Positions 1 to 9,716 are shown, counted from the first letter of the stretch. The stretch is 64,000 bases of DNA from Pectobacterium brasiliense (GCF_013449685.1 NZ_JACDSF010000027.1:104668-168667); one strand, 5' to 3'. The notes: a model not told the origin generated them from the sequence alone. Numbers and translations are program-made.

Positions 1-224
1 AGTGAGTTAGATCTCGCCCTGACTGTTTGGTCTCGTTCGGCAACACGCTGATTCAACCAGGCATTAACTTCATCCTCAAACCAGCCAACACGACGCATAC
101 CAATACGGAAACCTTTGGGGAATTCTCCTGCGTTGATCATGTCCTGAAATGCGCTATCGGATTTCAGGCGTAAAATCGCTTTGACTTCTTTCTTCAGTAA
201 GATTTTTCTTTCTGCTGGCGTCAC
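1..224 (-). CDS. AlpA-family regulator/excisionase-like protein, partial (C-terminus off the left edge)
   Basis: An open frame of 74 codons begins at a GTG (222-224) with a GGAG ribosome site about 8 bases upstream and stays open to the window edge. The visible protein reads like an AlpA/MerR-type small DNA-binding protein of islands: a segment ending KSDSAFQDMI, then FPKGFRIGMRRVGWFEDEVNAWL, which is the characteristic second half of the winged helix of AlpA-like proteins (the W-x-E-D-E-V-x-x-W-L signature). In P4-like islands such proteins activate or assist integrase and excision. It lies on the same strand as the integrase and the 294-residue protein, which fits an island early region. 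The start is a best guess because GTG is the only good candidate with a ribosome site. The family call is from motif recognition only. Confidence 0.7.
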   Translation of the reverse strand, partial: MTPAERKILLKKEVKAILRLKSDSAFQDMINAGEFPKGFRIGMRRVGWFEDEVNAWLNQRVAERDQTVRARSNS

Positions 225-353
225 TTTATATATCTCCGTCAATACCGAACGATTCCGGCGTTGTGGGGATATTTGCAAAAAGGGCAGTGTGCGGGGAAGG
301 GGCTATGATTCCATTAAGTCTTAATGGAACCAAAACCCTTAACGGAATATGTT

Positions 354-1238
354 TTAGGCCGGTTTGGTGCTGTCAGAGGCGTTTTCGTCGGGGATTCGGT
401 ATTGTTGTAAGGCTTCAACCCCATCATTGCGCCATCTTGATAATGTGCCTTGGCTAATAGGTATTTTATAACCTTGCTTTTGTGCTGCCGCTTCGATGGC
501 TGCCGCCGTTTTGGCTGGCTGATCAAGGTCAAAACCAGCACATTTCGCCAGTATTGTAATCAGAGCTTTCATTTTGTCAGACGGCCTTTGCGTGGTAGAA
601 CCATCTGCTATGGGTTGCGCAGGTCTTTCTATTTCGCCATTAATATAGCTCGGTAGGACAGCGCCTGTTTTTGCGTGCTCATACAGATTTTCAATATCAC
701 TGCGTAAAATAAGCAGCGATTGAAGATTGTAATGAAGTTCGGTTTTTAATGCGGCAATTATACTGGTTACACTTGGTATTTTAATTTTTACTGGGGTTGT
801 ATGTATGAGACTTAACTTATTTTTATTATCTAACTCTGACGTTAGATAGCGATTATGGGACACTTCCCAAACCCCAGTAACTGTAAGTGGGTAGGCGACG
901 TAATGAAACCCATGCTCATCAGATGTTGGAATGCTTATATATGATTCCTCAGCGCCCCCCCAAGCCACCGACGCCCCTAAGTTATTGCTATTTGCTATAG
1001 CCAAAAGAATTTTCTTTTGCTCACTATCACTCAATTCGCTATCGCTACTAAAATAAACAGTCGCGGGTATTCTGTCGATCAAATCAACGGCAAGCGTTAT
1101 TGCCTTAATATCATGCCAGTGATAAAAATCTTCGATCTCACATTTCAGCAACTTAGCCGCGCGGGGCAAGGAGCAGTATTCAAATGGCGCTATCCCTTTA
1201 TCTTTCCAGATGTTCGTTACTGAATGATTTCCTGCCAT
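354..1238 (-). CDS. uncharacterised island protein with possible helix-turn-helix ends
   Basis: 294 residues, ATG start preceded by an AGGGG ribosome site. I do not recognise a named family. The N-terminal 40 residues contain a CSLPRAAKLLKCEIEDFYHW stretch that resembles the start of a helix-turn-helix (a residue run of the form xRAAKLLxCxxEDxxHW), followed by a mixed alpha/beta central part without transmembrane segments. The C-terminal 60 residues (KTAAAIEAAAQKQG, then ISQGTLSRWRNDG) again look like a DNA-binding helix-turn-helix. The gene is visibly richer in A+T than the chromosomal genes to its right, consistent with horizontal transfer. It sits between the AlpA-like gene and the integrase, all on the minus strand. 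A regulatory or replication-control role for the island is a guess from context only. Confidence 0.75.
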   Translation of the reverse strand: MAGNHSVTNIWKDKGIAPFEYCSLPRAAKLLKCEIEDFYHWHDIKAITLAVDLIDRIPATVYFSSDSELSDSEQKKILLAIANSNNLGASVAWGGAEESYISIPTSDEHGFHYVAYPLTVTGVWEVSHNRYLTSELDNKNKLSLIHTTPVKIKIPSVTSIIAALKTELHYNLQSLLILRSDIENLYEHAKTGAVLPSYINGEIERPAQPIADGSTTQRPSDKMKALITILAKCAGFDLDQPAKTAAAIEAAAQKQGYKIPISQGTLSRWRNDGVEALQQYRIPDENASDSTKPA

Positions 1239-1398
1239 AACGCCCCCTTGCGTTCCCCTATGGTAAAAACCAGCGCCAACCCATAGGGGCTGAGATATCC
1301 TAGGCGCAGCTTATTCGGTTTCTATCGGTTATCACCGGAATGCACATAATAACGTCATTTTTTCTACTTGGGTGTGATTTTTACTGTGATTTTATCCA

Positions 1399-2649
1399 CT
1401 ACTTCCCAACCACCCGTAAACCGCGAACCGCTTCAGATGCTAACGTCTTGCCAGTAGCAGCACTTTCGACAAATTCACCCCACCAGCACATCAATATCTT
1501 GCGCTGTTCCAGATAGGTGGAGCGGTTATAGGCTCGGCGCACTTCGTTGGTGTCTACGTGGGCGAGGGCGGCTTCGATCACATCTGGCGGGAACCCTTCT
1601 TCATTGGCGGCGGTACTGAATATGGCGCGTAGGCCGTGGGATACCAGTACGCCTTTGTAACCCATACGGCGCAATGCGGCGTTAGCGGTTTGGCTGTTCA
1701 TAGGCTGCTTCGGATCTTTATTGGATGGAAACAGATATTCTCGGTGTCCGCTGATGGGCTTCATGGCATCCAGAATGGCTAACGCCTGTGGGGGTAGGGG
1801 AATAACGTGCTCACGGCGCATCTTCATACGGCTGGCGGGGATCGTCCAGGTACTTTCCGTAAGATTTATCTCGCTCCAGCGGGTTTCAGCGGCTTCAGCA
1901 GGGCGGGTGACGGTCAGTAGTTGCCATTCAATCAATAAGCGGGTTTGTAGTTCGATACTGGCGACCGATAGCGTTTTCATCAAGTCAGGTAATGCCTCTG
2001 GCCGGATGGTCGGCATATGAGTTTTAACTGGTGTCTGAAACGCTTTGCGGATCTTGGCTGCGGGGTTAGCAGGAATCAGCCCAGAGTTAACCGCGTAATC
2101 CATTATCTCGTTAATTCGCTGGATTACTCGTTTGACGGTTTCCAGCTTGCCGCTGGCCTGTATCGGCTCCAGCGCGGTGATGAAGTGACGGGCGGTAAGC
2201 TGGGTGATCGGTAGGGTTCCGATGAACGGGAACACGTGTTTTTCCAGCGAGCGCCAGATATCTTTAATGGTGTTCTCTGCCAGCGGTTGGGATTTTTTCA
2301 CTTCGTACCAGTCTGCGGAAACTTTGGTGAACGTGTTCAGATTGATGGCTTGTTCTTGTTCGCGCTGCTGTTGCTGGTGGAATTGCGGATCGATGCCTTT
2401 GCTTATCAGTGCCTTTGCCGCCTCGCGTCGTTGTCGGGCTTCGGCCAAAGAAACCGCAGGGTATGAACCAAAACTGATTAATGCACGTTTCTTCGTATCG
2501 GGACGGTAATAATTAAATCGCCAGATTTTAGAACCGCTCGGTTTCACCAGCAGATACAACCCATCTCCGTCCTGTAGCGTATATTCCTTCTCGGCAGGTT
2601 TGGCGGCTTTGATCTCGGTATTGGTCAGTGGGGTAGTTATACGAGCCAT
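1399..2649 (-). CDS. int: P4-type tyrosine integrase of the genomic island
   Basis: 416 residues, full length for P4/CP4-57-type integrases. The N-terminal arm-binding domain (about 1-90, LTNTEIKAAKP and DGDGLYLLVKPSGSK) is the DUF4102 fold that binds arm-type att sites; residues about 105-190 are the core-binding SAM-like domain; about 210-390 is the catalytic domain. The catalytic set is visible: Arg249 (TRPAE), His338 and Arg341 (HGLRA), His364 (ALAHVD) and the nucleophile Tyr374 (RAYNRS). The enzyme appears intact. Its start codon lies about 180 bases from the 3' end of tRNA-Pro(GGG), the usual arrangement when an island uses a tRNA 3' end as attB; the island therefore extends to the left. 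GTG/ATG alternatives are unlikely because MARITTPLTNTEIKAAKP matches the usual start. Confidence 0.95.
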   Translation of the reverse strand: MARITTPLTNTEIKAAKPAEKEYTLQDGDGLYLLVKPSGSKIWRFNYYRPDTKKRALISFGSYPAVSLAEARQRREAAKALISKGIDPQFHQQQQREQEQAINLNTFTKVSADWYEVKKSQPLAENTIKDIWRSLEKHVFPFIGTLPITQLTARHFITALEPIQASGKLETVKRVIQRINEIMDYAVNSGLIPANPAAKIRKAFQTPVKTHMPTIRPEALPDLMKTLSVASIELQTRLLIEWQLLTVTRPAEAAETRWSEINLTESTWTIPASRMKMRREHVIPLPPQALAILDAMKPISGHREYLFPSNKDPKQPMNSQTANAALRRMGYKGVLVSHGLRAIFSTAANEEGFPPDVIEAALAHVDTNEVRRAYNRSTYLEQRKILMCWWGEFVESAATGKTLASEAVRGLRVVGK

Positions 2650-2744
2650 CGTAGTTATACGCTTTTGTAGTTATATGGGGCGGTATAACTAAGCGTATAA
2701 CTAAACTTTCCGGCTGTAAACGGGGTATCCCGATAGATAACAGG

Positions 2745-2782
2745 CAACAAAAAACCCGCAAACTCAGTGAGAATGCGGGTTT
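2745..2782 (-). terminator. rho-independent terminator after tRNA-Pro
   Basis: Perfect 9-bp inverted repeat (2752-2760 with 2774-2782) read on the minus strand as AAACCCGCA...TGCGGGTTT, followed by a run of T residues (A run at 2748-2754 on the plus strand). It lies 45 bases beyond the tRNA 3' end and before the integrase, so it ends the tRNA transcript and insulates the island. Confidence 0.8.
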
Positions 2783-2826
2783 CTGTGGGGTTTCCGGTAG
2801 TAAACGATACTTACCGAATATGTATT

Positions 2827-2903
2827 TGGTCGGCACGAGAGGATTTGAACCTCCGACCCCCGACACCCCATGACGGTGCGCTACCAGGCTGCGCTACGTG
2901 CCG
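2827..2903 (-). tRNA. proL: tRNA-Pro, anticodon GGG; probable island attachment site
   Basis: 77 bases on the minus strand that fold as a cloverleaf and match the E. coli proL sequence as I know it: acceptor CGGCACG...CGTGCCG, D arm with GCCTGGTAGCGC, anticodon loop with GGG in CATGGGGTG, T arm GGTTCAAATCC, and an encoded CCA end (2827-2829). The position next to yejM is the same as in E. coli. The tRNA is complete, so the integrated island has regenerated its 3' part. A minus-strand terminator follows at 2745-2782. Confidence 0.97.
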
Positions 2904-2981
2904 ATGCTATGGGTATTTATACTACCTTTTCCTGACCTTATTGCAATAGCCGGATGGAATGACTGCTTTAGATTTAGGCAG

Positions 2982-4730
2982 TTAGTTGGCGATAAAGCGC
3001 CTTTCGTTTGTTAGTACCTGCAAGAGTAGCGCAAGCTGTGGTTTTTCATCATTCAACCGATTTCCCGCCATGTCGTAAGCTCGGTAGTTGCCGTTGCTTT
3101 CCAATACGATGAGCTGATCCTGCGTTGTGATTAGCAGAGTGCCACCGTTGCCGTTAATCAACCACGGGTAGCGTCGCTGGGCTGAGAACAGGTCTTCACC
3201 CTGCGAATAATCATCCGTGCTGTTTTTAACGTGGAGCAGGCGCTGCATTAGCGTGGTCATGACGTCTTTGTTATCCGTCATTTTCGTAATAGTCTGCGCA
3301 GGCGTGTTCGGCCAGTGAACAATGAGCGGCGTTTGCCACTGAGTTCGGGCAAAACGTGCCGCGTTGCTGGCATTAGCATTCTGGTTTTGTGCCGTTGTCA
3401 CGATGACGACGGTGTTATTCAGAATGTTTTTTTCCTGCAGGGTATGAATGATTTGCCCAATCTGGCGATCGACGTCCTGAATATTCATGCGGCCGTTAGG
3501 CCCAGCATCTTTGCCATCTGCGGTTTTCGGTGCACTGCTCAGTTCAACGTAAGAGAACCAGGGGGCGGGGTTATTATCGCGGCTGAGCCATTCCTGCCAT
3601 TGCGTGATGATGGCATCGCCGCTTTGCTGCTGCGGCGCAGGTAAGGAGAAATCAGAAAGCAGCGCCTGACGATAAAGCGGGCTGTTGAAGCCGTTCGCCG
3701 AAAATAGTCCGAACTGATAACCCTGCTGGCTTAACGCGGTGATTAAGGCAGAAGGTTTGCGCGCGCTCAGGATGCCGTCCATGTAGGTTGTCGAGAGGCC
3801 GTAAAATAGGTTAAACAAGGCGGCGTCCGGCTGAGATCCTGAATCGTAATGATCGCTAAAGCGCACGTTTTCTGCGGCGAAGCGCGACAGGTTTGGCATC
3901 CGGTTTTGTATGGCGTCGGGCTGCGTATCGTCGATCATCACCATCAGCAGGTTGTAGCCGCTGCCGCTATCGCGGAAGGTGATGTCACTGATCGGATACT
4001 CCACCGTCATGGCTTCAGGATTACCCTGCTGCGTCAGGCGACGCTGATATTCCTGTGCATCCAGCAGACCATGTTTTTCCAGAAACCGGCGTGCCGTCAT
4101 CGGATAAGACAGCGGCAGGTTGGCACGCTGCATGGTAATTGGGCGATAGAAGTTCGCATCGGCCCAGATGTACATCAGGTGCGACGCGAAGAACGCCGAG
4201 ATGAAAACGCCCGCCAGCGGTTTGCCAAAATGGCGGCGATTCAGGCTGCGGAGTTTTTGCCAGCACCAGGTGCCGAACAGCATTTCCGCCATGAAAATCA
4301 ACGGAATGCCGATAAACATCCACTGCCAGTCGCGGGCAATCTCACCCTGTCCGGGGTTGACGACGAGTTCCCAAACGGTGCTGTTGAGGTGCAGGTGAAA
4401 GCGTGTAAAGACCTCAACATCCACTAGCAGTATCGTCAGCCCAGCCGTTGCCAGCGCCGCAGACAGGAACCGCAGCAGGCGCTGCGACATCACAATAAAC
4501 GTGAGCGGGAAGATGACCAGCAGATAGGCGGCAAAGACGATAAAGCTAAAATGACCAAGCCAGCTAACCAGCGCGTAAAGTCGACCGAACAGGGACGTCG
4601 GCCAATCGGCAACAAACAGGTAGCGGCTACCCAGCCCCAAAGTGAGCAAAATGTTGAATAAGGCGAACCAGTGTCCCCAACTGATCATCTGGGAGACTTT
4701 TTCGCGGTAGCGCTGACGGTTGGTTACCAT
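2982..4730 (-). CDS. yejM: inner-membrane sulfatase-like protein LapC/PbgA (YejM), LPS homeostasis
   Basis: 582 residues, close to the E. coli length of 586. The first ~190 residues carry about five membrane segments (for example GHWFALFNILLTLGLG, FSFIVFAAYLLVIFPLTF), belonging to the DUF3413 region, followed by a basic linker and a periplasmic sulfatase/alkaline-phosphatase-like domain (LLMVMIDDTQPDA, YDSGSQPDAALFNLFYGL, VVIVTTAQNQN). In E. coli the protein senses periplasmic LPS and restrains FtsH-LapB degradation of LpxC; the sulfatase fold is not thought to be an active enzyme, and the usual metal-ligand set is indeed incomplete. It follows yejL by 14 bases on the same strand, as in E. 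coli, and lies next to proL. Probably essential, by analogy. Confidence 0.95.
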   Translation of the reverse strand: MVTNRQRYREKVSQMISWGHWFALFNILLTLGLGSRYLFVADWPTSLFGRLYALVSWLGHFSFIVFAAYLLVIFPLTFIVMSQRLLRFLSAALATAGLTILLVDVEVFTRFHLHLNSTVWELVVNPGQGEIARDWQWMFIGIPLIFMAEMLFGTWCWQKLRSLNRRHFGKPLAGVFISAFFASHLMYIWADANFYRPITMQRANLPLSYPMTARRFLEKHGLLDAQEYQRRLTQQGNPEAMTVEYPISDITFRDSGSGYNLLMVMIDDTQPDAIQNRMPNLSRFAAENVRFSDHYDSGSQPDAALFNLFYGLSTTYMDGILSARKPSALITALSQQGYQFGLFSANGFNSPLYRQALLSDFSLPAPQQQSGDAIITQWQEWLSRDNNPAPWFSYVELSSAPKTADGKDAGPNGRMNIQDVDRQIGQIIHTLQEKNILNNTVVIVTTAQNQNANASNAARFARTQWQTPLIVHWPNTPAQTITKMTDNKDVMTTLMQRLLHVKNSTDDYSQGEDLFSAQRRYPWLINGNGGTLLITTQDQLIVLESNGNYRAYDMAGNRLNDEKPQLALLLQVLTNERRFIAN

Positions 4731-4744
4731 ACGTTGGTCAAAAC

Positions 4745-4975
4745 TTAGTGAGCTTTATCGGCTTTTTTAATCGAAGCCTGCAGGGCTTCAGCGAAAGAAC
4801 GCGCCAGAACCTGACGTTGTGCAGGCGCGATGCTGGTGTTAATCAGGTTTGTCACCATGTTACCGAGCACCATCAAAGCAAGATCGGTTGGGGCGTGGTG
4901 CTTTTCCAGAACATTGACCATCTCAGAAAGCAGTTGTTCAACGTGTTCGTCACTATAACGGGATGATTGTGGCAT
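4745..4975 (-). CDS. yejL: YejL, small conserved DUF1414 protein
   Basis: 76 residues beginning [19 protein letters not shown], typical of the YejL/DUF1414 family (75 residues in E. coli). It is all-helical by appearance, with no membrane segment, signal or catalytic motif. Function is not known. It is the first gene of a yejL-yejM pair (14-base gap) and is divergent from yejK across a 220-base interval, the same order as E. coli. Confidence 0.93.
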   Translation of the reverse strand: MPQSSRYSDEHVEQLLSEMVNVLEKHHAPTDLALMVLGNMVTNLINTSIAPAQRQVLARSFAEALQASIKKADKAH

Positions 4976-5195
4976 AAAATGGCGTATCTCAAGCTGGTAA
5001 AGTCGCTTATCTTACCGTATAGGCTTATGCTTTTCTGCACTTTTATCATTAACGTACTTTTATCACTGGCGTGCTTTTATCAATAAGTAGTGTAGACGCT
5101 TAGCGCGCGTACAGATGTAAAGGGCCAGCTTTAATGTGTTGCGGGCCGTTCGTATCAGTGTTTGAATACGCGCCTTGCCAAAAGGAGAGTTTATC

Positions 5196-6206
5196 ATGAG
5201 TCTGGATATCGCCCAGATTGCCCTGCATCAGCTAATTAAACGTGACGAACAAACGCTGGAAATGGTGTTGCGTGATTCCCTGCTGTCGACCAATGCTGCA
5301 GTAGAAGAGATGATGGCTGAACTGCATCGCGTCTACAGCGCCAAGAGTAAGGCCTATGGGCTGTTTAATGAGCAAAGCGAGCTGGCGGATGCGCTGCGAG
5401 CTTGTCGCAAAGGGGATGAGGACTTTTTGAGTTTCTCACGCGCCGCGACCGGGCGTCTGCGTGATGAACTGGCGAAGTACCCGTTTGCTGAAGGCGGTAT
5501 CGTGTTGTTCTGCCAGTACCGTTATCTGGCGGTCGAGTATTTATTGATATCCGTGCTTAATAGCTGCAACAGCATGCGAGTTAATGAACAGCTGGATATC
5601 AGCACCACGCACTATCTGGATATCAGCCATGCCGATATCGTTGCGCGTATCGATTTGATGGAATGGGAGACCAATCCAGAATCGACACGTTATCTGACGT
5701 TCCTTAAAGGCCGCGTTGGGCGCAAAGTCTCTGACTTCTTCATGGATTTTCTGGCCGCGTCAGAAGGGCTGGACACCAAAGCACAAAACCGTGGCTTGCT
5801 GAAAGCCGTTGATGAGTATTGTGAAGAAGCCCAGTTAGATAAAAACGAGCGCCAGAATTATCGCCAGCAGGTGTATAGCTACTGTAATGAGCAGTTGCAG
5901 TCCGGTGAGGAAATCGAGCTGGCGTCGCTGTCGCAGGAATTGCCACCGCTGGGCGAGAAAACCTTTCAGCAGTTTTCAACCGAGCAGGGTTATGAGCTGG
6001 AAGAGAGCTTCCCGGCCGATCGTGGAACACTGCGCCAGTTGACCAAATTTGCGGGCAGCGGCGGTGGCATCAGCCTGAATTTTGATGCGCTATTGCTCGG
6101 CGAGCGAATTTTCTGGGATCCGGCGACGGATACATTGACGATTAAAGGCACGCCACCGAACCTGCGCGATCAGTTACAGCGTCGGACAAGCAGCGGTAAG
6201 TCGTAG
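5196..6206 (+). CDS. yejK: nucleoid-associated protein NdpA/YejK
   Basis: 336 residues from the ATG at 5196, which has AAAGGAGAG nine bases upstream; an in-frame TTG at 5175 precedes that ribosome site and is unlikely. The start [20 protein letters not shown] and the motif [20 protein letters not shown] are hallmarks of the NA37/NdpA family (E. coli YejK, 335 residues). The protein is a cytosolic nucleoid-associated protein that binds DNA and has been linked to topoisomerase activity; its exact role is unsettled. Divergent from yejL. A strong hairpin at 6223-6258 follows. Confidence 0.95.
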   Translation: MSLDIAQIALHQLIKRDEQTLEMVLRDSLLSTNAAVEEMMAELHRVYSAKSKAYGLFNEQSELADALRACRKGDEDFLSFSRAATGRLRDELAKYPFAEGGIVLFCQYRYLAVEYLLISVLNSCNSMRVNEQLDISTTHYLDISHADIVARIDLMEWETNPESTRYLTFLKGRVGRKVSDFFMDFLAASEGLDTKAQNRGLLKAVDEYCEEAQLDKNERQNYRQQVYSYCNEQLQSGEEIELASLSQELPPLGEKTFQQFSTEQGYELEESFPADRGTLRQLTKFAGSGGGISLNFDALLLGERIFWDPATDTLTIKGTPPNLRDQLQRRTSSGKS

Positions 6207-6222
6207 ACATCGCACCAGAATA

Positions 6223-6258
6223 CGCTGCCCTTTTTCTTACTTTAGGAAAAGGGCAGCG
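6223..6258. terminator. hairpin between the convergent yejK and DUF1624 genes
   Basis: Inverted repeat CGCTGCCCTTTTtC / GAAAAGGGCAGCG with a short loop, directly after yejK. No clear T run follows on the plus strand, but the stem itself carries T and A runs. It sits between convergent genes and can serve both directions. Confidence 0.6.
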
Positions 6259-6285
6259 GCTGATAGCGGGTTGAAACGATAGAGA

Positions 6286-7434
6286 TTAGAAGTATTTAAG
6301 CCAGCGGATGTCTCTGCGGCGGGCTTTTAAGCGGGCAAACGCGCGAACTGGCGAAAATAACACGACCATCAGCACCAGAGTGCACACCCACAATTGCCAG
6401 ACGGCGGAAAAGCCGAACCATTCTCCCTGATTCTTCCCCCAGATCGCGACAGCGATTAAATACATCCCTTTTAAAACATACAGATGCAGTAGGTAGAAAA
6501 ACATCGGTGCGGCACCGAAGCTCGCCAGTATAACGAGCCAGCGCCGTTGCTGCTGACGCTCGAATACGGCAAGCAGGCAAAGCCCGATGCTAAGCGTCAG
6601 GCAGAGGAACAGCAGCGATGGCGGGTATTTCGTGATGTTGAAATAACTCATGAGCGTTTGTGTGATGACATCACCCTGCTGCCAGGGTTTTTCACCATAC
6701 AGATTGATGCTACGAAGAACGAAGAACAGCGCTAGCGTGATCCCAGCCAGAGTGAGCAGGACTTTCTGGCGCTGAAGCGGAAATACCTCTTTTTGATATA
6801 GTGCTCCAGCGACGTAGCCAAGTGAAATGACGCCAATCCATGGCAATACCGGGTATGAAGTACGCATACGGAATGTGTCGCTGATGTCTATCCAACCGCG
6901 ATCGTGCAAAATCGCCCAGGGAATAGACCAGATGGAGCCTGCGGAAGCCTGCAGAGAGTCCAGCAGGTTATGTCCGCTCACGATAACGATGCCCAGAATG
7001 AAAACCAGCCCGACAGGGAGCCAGATCAGCGCGCTGAGGGCAAGCATACTCATACCGATAGCCCAGATGACCTGTAAATAGATAACCTGCGGCGGGAATT
7101 GGAACGTCCACGCGAAGTTGATTAGCGTGAGCTCAAGAAGAATAAGAATTAAGCCGCGCTGGAACAGGAAGAGGGCGGTTTGTCGGCGATCTTGCACTTT
7201 CTGATGATAAAGCGCGGCAGAAAGCCCGGTTAAAAAGACAAATACGGGAGCACACAGGTGCGCCAGCGTGCGGTTGATGAATAGCATGGGTTCGGTACTG
7301 GTTACATCAATCGGATCGGCGAGTTGCAGGTGTAGATAAAAGGTTTCCCGCACATGGTCCAGTAGCATAAGTACCATAACCAGACCGCGTAGGGCATCGA
7401 TAGCGATAAGTCGCTGTGAGAGATCACGAGACAT
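6286..7434 (-). CDS. DUF1624/HGSNAT-like multispanning membrane acyltransferase
   Basis: 382 residues from ATG 7434 (AAGGAA seven bases upstream; the GTG at 7440 is too close to that site). The start RLIAIDALRGLVMVLMLLDHVRE is the signature of the DUF1624 and heparan-alpha-glucosaminide N-acetyltransferase catalytic family, in which a conserved Asp-Ala-x-Arg-Gly and a following Asp-His pair lie in and after the first membrane helix. About ten hydrophobic segments follow, ending in a basic tail KARRRDIRWLKYF. The family is thought to move acyl groups across the inner membrane onto sugars; the substrate here is unknown. It lies between yejK and rplY, where E. coli has no gene, so it is a lineage-specific insertion. 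It is convergent with yejK and downstream of rplY on the same strand, separated by the rplY terminator. Confidence 0.85.
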   Translation of the reverse strand: MSRDLSQRLIAIDALRGLVMVLMLLDHVRETFYLHLQLADPIDVTSTEPMLFINRTLAHLCAPVFVFLTGLSAALYHQKVQDRRQTALFLFQRGLILILLELTLINFAWTFQFPPQVIYLQVIWAIGMSMLALSALIWLPVGLVFILGIVIVSGHNLLDSLQASAGSIWSIPWAILHDRGWIDISDTFRMRTSYPVLPWIGVISLGYVAGALYQKEVFPLQRQKVLLTLAGITLALFFVLRSINLYGEKPWQQGDVITQTLMSYFNITKYPPSLLFLCLTLSIGLCLLAVFERQQQRRWLVILASFGAAPMFFYLLHLYVLKGMYLIAVAIWGKNQGEWFGFSAVWQLWVCTLVLMVVLFSPVRAFARLKARRRDIRWLKYF

Positions 7435-7465
7435 GTTCACATTCCTTTGTGAATGAACAAATTTT

Positions 7466-7494
7466 TATAAAAAAAACGCCGCATAAGCGGCGTT
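7466..7494 (-). terminator. rho-independent terminator of rplY
   Basis: Stem AACGCCGC-ATAA-GCGGCGTT (7475-7494) read on the minus strand and followed by a run of seven or more T residues (A run 7469-7476 on plus). It lies 40 bases past the rplY stop codon. Confidence 0.9.
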
Positions 7495-7533
7495 CTTCTT
7501 TTCCGGCGTCCCGGAAAACAACTTCAGCGCAAA

Positions 7534-7818
7534 CTAAACGCGAACGAAGTCGATGTGAGTCAGTTTTGGCTTGTAAACGTGACGTTGTACAGCCTGAACT
7601 TTAACTTTAACTTCTTTGCCATCGATAGACAGGATAACGGTTTCACCGTAGAAGCCTTCTTTCACTTCTTGGTTTTTTACTGAGTCGTGATCCAGTTCGA
7701 TAGATACTGGTGCTTCTGAACCACCGTAAACGATGGCTGGGAATTTACCAGCTGAACGCAGGCGGCGGCTCGCACCCTTACCCTGACCTTGACGTGCTTC
7801 TGCTTTGATAGTAATCAT
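7534..7818 (-). CDS. rplY: 50S ribosomal protein L25 (short, single-domain form)
   Basis: 94 residues, the length of the enterobacterial single-domain L25. The start [20 protein letters not shown] and the region FPAIVYGG are typical. L25 binds 5S rRNA in the central protuberance of the large subunit. The short form lacks the C-terminal CTC extension of other bacteria, as in E. coli (94 residues). It has its own strong terminator (7466-7494). It stands next to radD as in E. coli. Confidence 0.98.
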   Translation of the reverse strand: MITIKAEARQGQGKGASRRLRSAGKFPAIVYGGSEAPVSIELDHDSVKNQEVKEGFYGETVILSIDGKEVKVKVQAVQRHVYKPKLTHIDFVRV

Positions 7819-7953
7819 TTTCTTCTCTACTTATATAAAGTAATCCTGCTACAGGCGACCCAGCAGCAGGTTGGGTTATTCAGCTTTTGCGAACAAAAGC
7901 GGGCTGAATTCTAGCGGAATATGGCTCTGCGGGCAAATGAATCCCAAAATTAC

Positions 7954-9714
7954 TTAGCCGCGGATCTCGTTGGCGCGGCGAAAGCGGCCCTGATAATCAA
8001 AGAGCTTTTCGCGTATTTGCCAGAATTTTCCATGTTTACGGGCGACGACAAAATCAGGTGCGCGTAATAATAGCTGCTGTGCGATGACGTCGGCGGCATT
8101 TTGCCAGTTAAACGGGGTTCCCGGTGCGCGTTGGTGAACACGTAAGAACTGTTGCAGGAAAACGTGGCGCTGAGCGGTAGTGTGCAGGCGAAAACGTTCA
8201 CTCACTTCGGCACCGTCTTCATCGTGGTAGGTAATTTTTAACCATTCACCTTTTGCATCTTGCCCCTGCTCGAAACTCATGCCGCTACAGCGTAAAACCA
8301 ATGCATCTTTCAGTTTCAACGCTGCTTTCAGCATATCGTCAGGATCGACCAATACCTCGTCACACTGGTGGCAGCGCCGCGCGGCAATGTCGTTTTCCGC
8401 GCCGCAGTGCGGACAGACTTTAAACCGAAACCGGAAATCACACTGCTGGCGTTGGCCACTTTCCGCCATTTCCCAGCCCTGACAGCGGCGGCCATAGTGT
8501 TCGATGATGTCGCCGTCCGGGGTCGTTTTCCCCCAGAACAGATTGGCAAAGCCACATTCAGGACAGAAGACCTGTACCGGCTGGCTGCCAGTATGCGGCT
8601 TGCTGTTGCCGACTTCTGGCGTATAGAGATCGTGTGGGTTGCCCGCATAATCCAGAATCAGGCAGTCCGTTTTCCCCGGATACAAACGTAAACCTCGCCC
8701 GACGATTTGCTGATACAGGCTGACGGATTCTGTTGGTCGAAGGATAGCAATAAGGTCGACATGCGGGGCGTCAAACCCGGTCGTCAGCACCGCCACGTTG
8801 ACCAGATACCGCAGCGACTGTTGTTTAAAGGCGTCAATCAGCGCATCACGCTCGGCCGCTGGCGTATCGGCGCTAACCAGCGCAGCCTGTCCGGCCGGTA
8901 GCAAGGCCGTAATTTCTTTGGCATGTTCGACGGTGGACGCAAAAATCATCACGCCGCGCCGCGTTTGCGCATAATCGATGACCTGACTGATGATGTGCGG
9001 CGTAATACGCTGCTGGCGTTTGAGTTCGAGGTTCAGGTCGGCTTCGCTGAATAACCCGTTGCTGCGGGCGACGAGCTTACTGAAATCATATTGCACCACT
9101 GGCATGTCCAGCCGGTCAGGCGGCACCAGAAAGCCATGTTTGATCATATAACGCAGCGGCAGCTCATAGATGCAGTCGCGGAACAAACTGCGTTCGTCGC
9201 CACGGATCATGCCGTGATAGTGATACTGATATATCCAGCCTTTGCCAAGCCGATAGGGCGTTGCCGTTAAGCCGAGCAGCCGCAGCTGTGGATTGGTTTT
9301 TTGCAGATGCTGGATGATTTGCTGATATTGGCTGTTATCGTCGTCGCTAATGCGGTGGCATTCATCAATGATCAGCAGAGAGAAGGCACCATCGAATTGG
9401 TCGAGATTACGCGCGACGGACTGCACGCTGCCAAAGACCACCTTTCCCTGACTCTCTCGCTGCTGTAGCCCTGCCGCGAAGATATCCGCTTCCAAATCCA
9501 AGGCGCAATATTTGGCATGGTTTTGTGCGACCAGTTCCTTAACGTGCGCGAGCACCAGCACGCGGCCACGGGCAAGCCGCGCCAGTTCGGCAATGACCAG
9601 ACTTTTCCCCGCACCGGTAGGCAAAACGATGACGGCCGGTTGGGTATGACGGCGAAAATAGTCGAGTGTGGCGGAAACAGCCTCACGCTGGTAAGGCCGT
9701 AGTGTGAACGACAT
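7954..9714 (-). CDS. radD: RadD (YejH), DEAD/DEAH-type DNA repair ATPase
   Basis: 586 residues, exactly the family size. Helicase superfamily 2 motifs are in order: Walker A PTGAGKS (about 35), DECH box ([10 protein letters not shown], about 140), motif [12 protein letters not shown], and motif [11 protein letters not shown]. The C-terminal part has two zinc-ribbon-like clusters (CPECGF... and [18 protein letters not shown]). RadD in E. coli helps recombination intermediates, interacting with SSB and RecA, and limits crossover errors between repeats. The start codon lies two bases after the yecH stop with no ribosome site of its own, suggesting coupled translation. Same neighbourhood (rplY, rsuA) as E. 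coli. Confidence 0.95.
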   Translation of the reverse strand: MSFTLRPYQREAVSATLDYFRRHTQPAVIVLPTGAGKSLVIAELARLARGRVLVLAHVKELVAQNHAKYCALDLEADIFAAGLQQRESQGKVVFGSVQSVARNLDQFDGAFSLLIIDECHRISDDDNSQYQQIIQHLQKTNPQLRLLGLTATPYRLGKGWIYQYHYHGMIRGDERSLFRDCIYELPLRYMIKHGFLVPPDRLDMPVVQYDFSKLVARSNGLFSEADLNLELKRQQRITPHIISQVIDYAQTRRGVMIFASTVEHAKEITALLPAGQAALVSADTPAAERDALIDAFKQQSLRYLVNVAVLTTGFDAPHVDLIAILRPTESVSLYQQIVGRGLRLYPGKTDCLILDYAGNPHDLYTPEVGNSKPHTGSQPVQVFCPECGFANLFWGKTTPDGDIIEHYGRRCQGWEMAESGQRQQCDFRFRFKVCPHCGAENDIAARRCHQCDEVLVDPDDMLKAALKLKDALVLRCSGMSFEQGQDAKGEWLKITYHDEDGAEVSERFRLHTTAQRHVFLQQFLRVHQRAPGTPFNWQNAADVIAQQLLLRAPDFVVARKHGKFWQIREKLFDYQGRFRRANEIRG

Positions 9715-9716
9715 GG

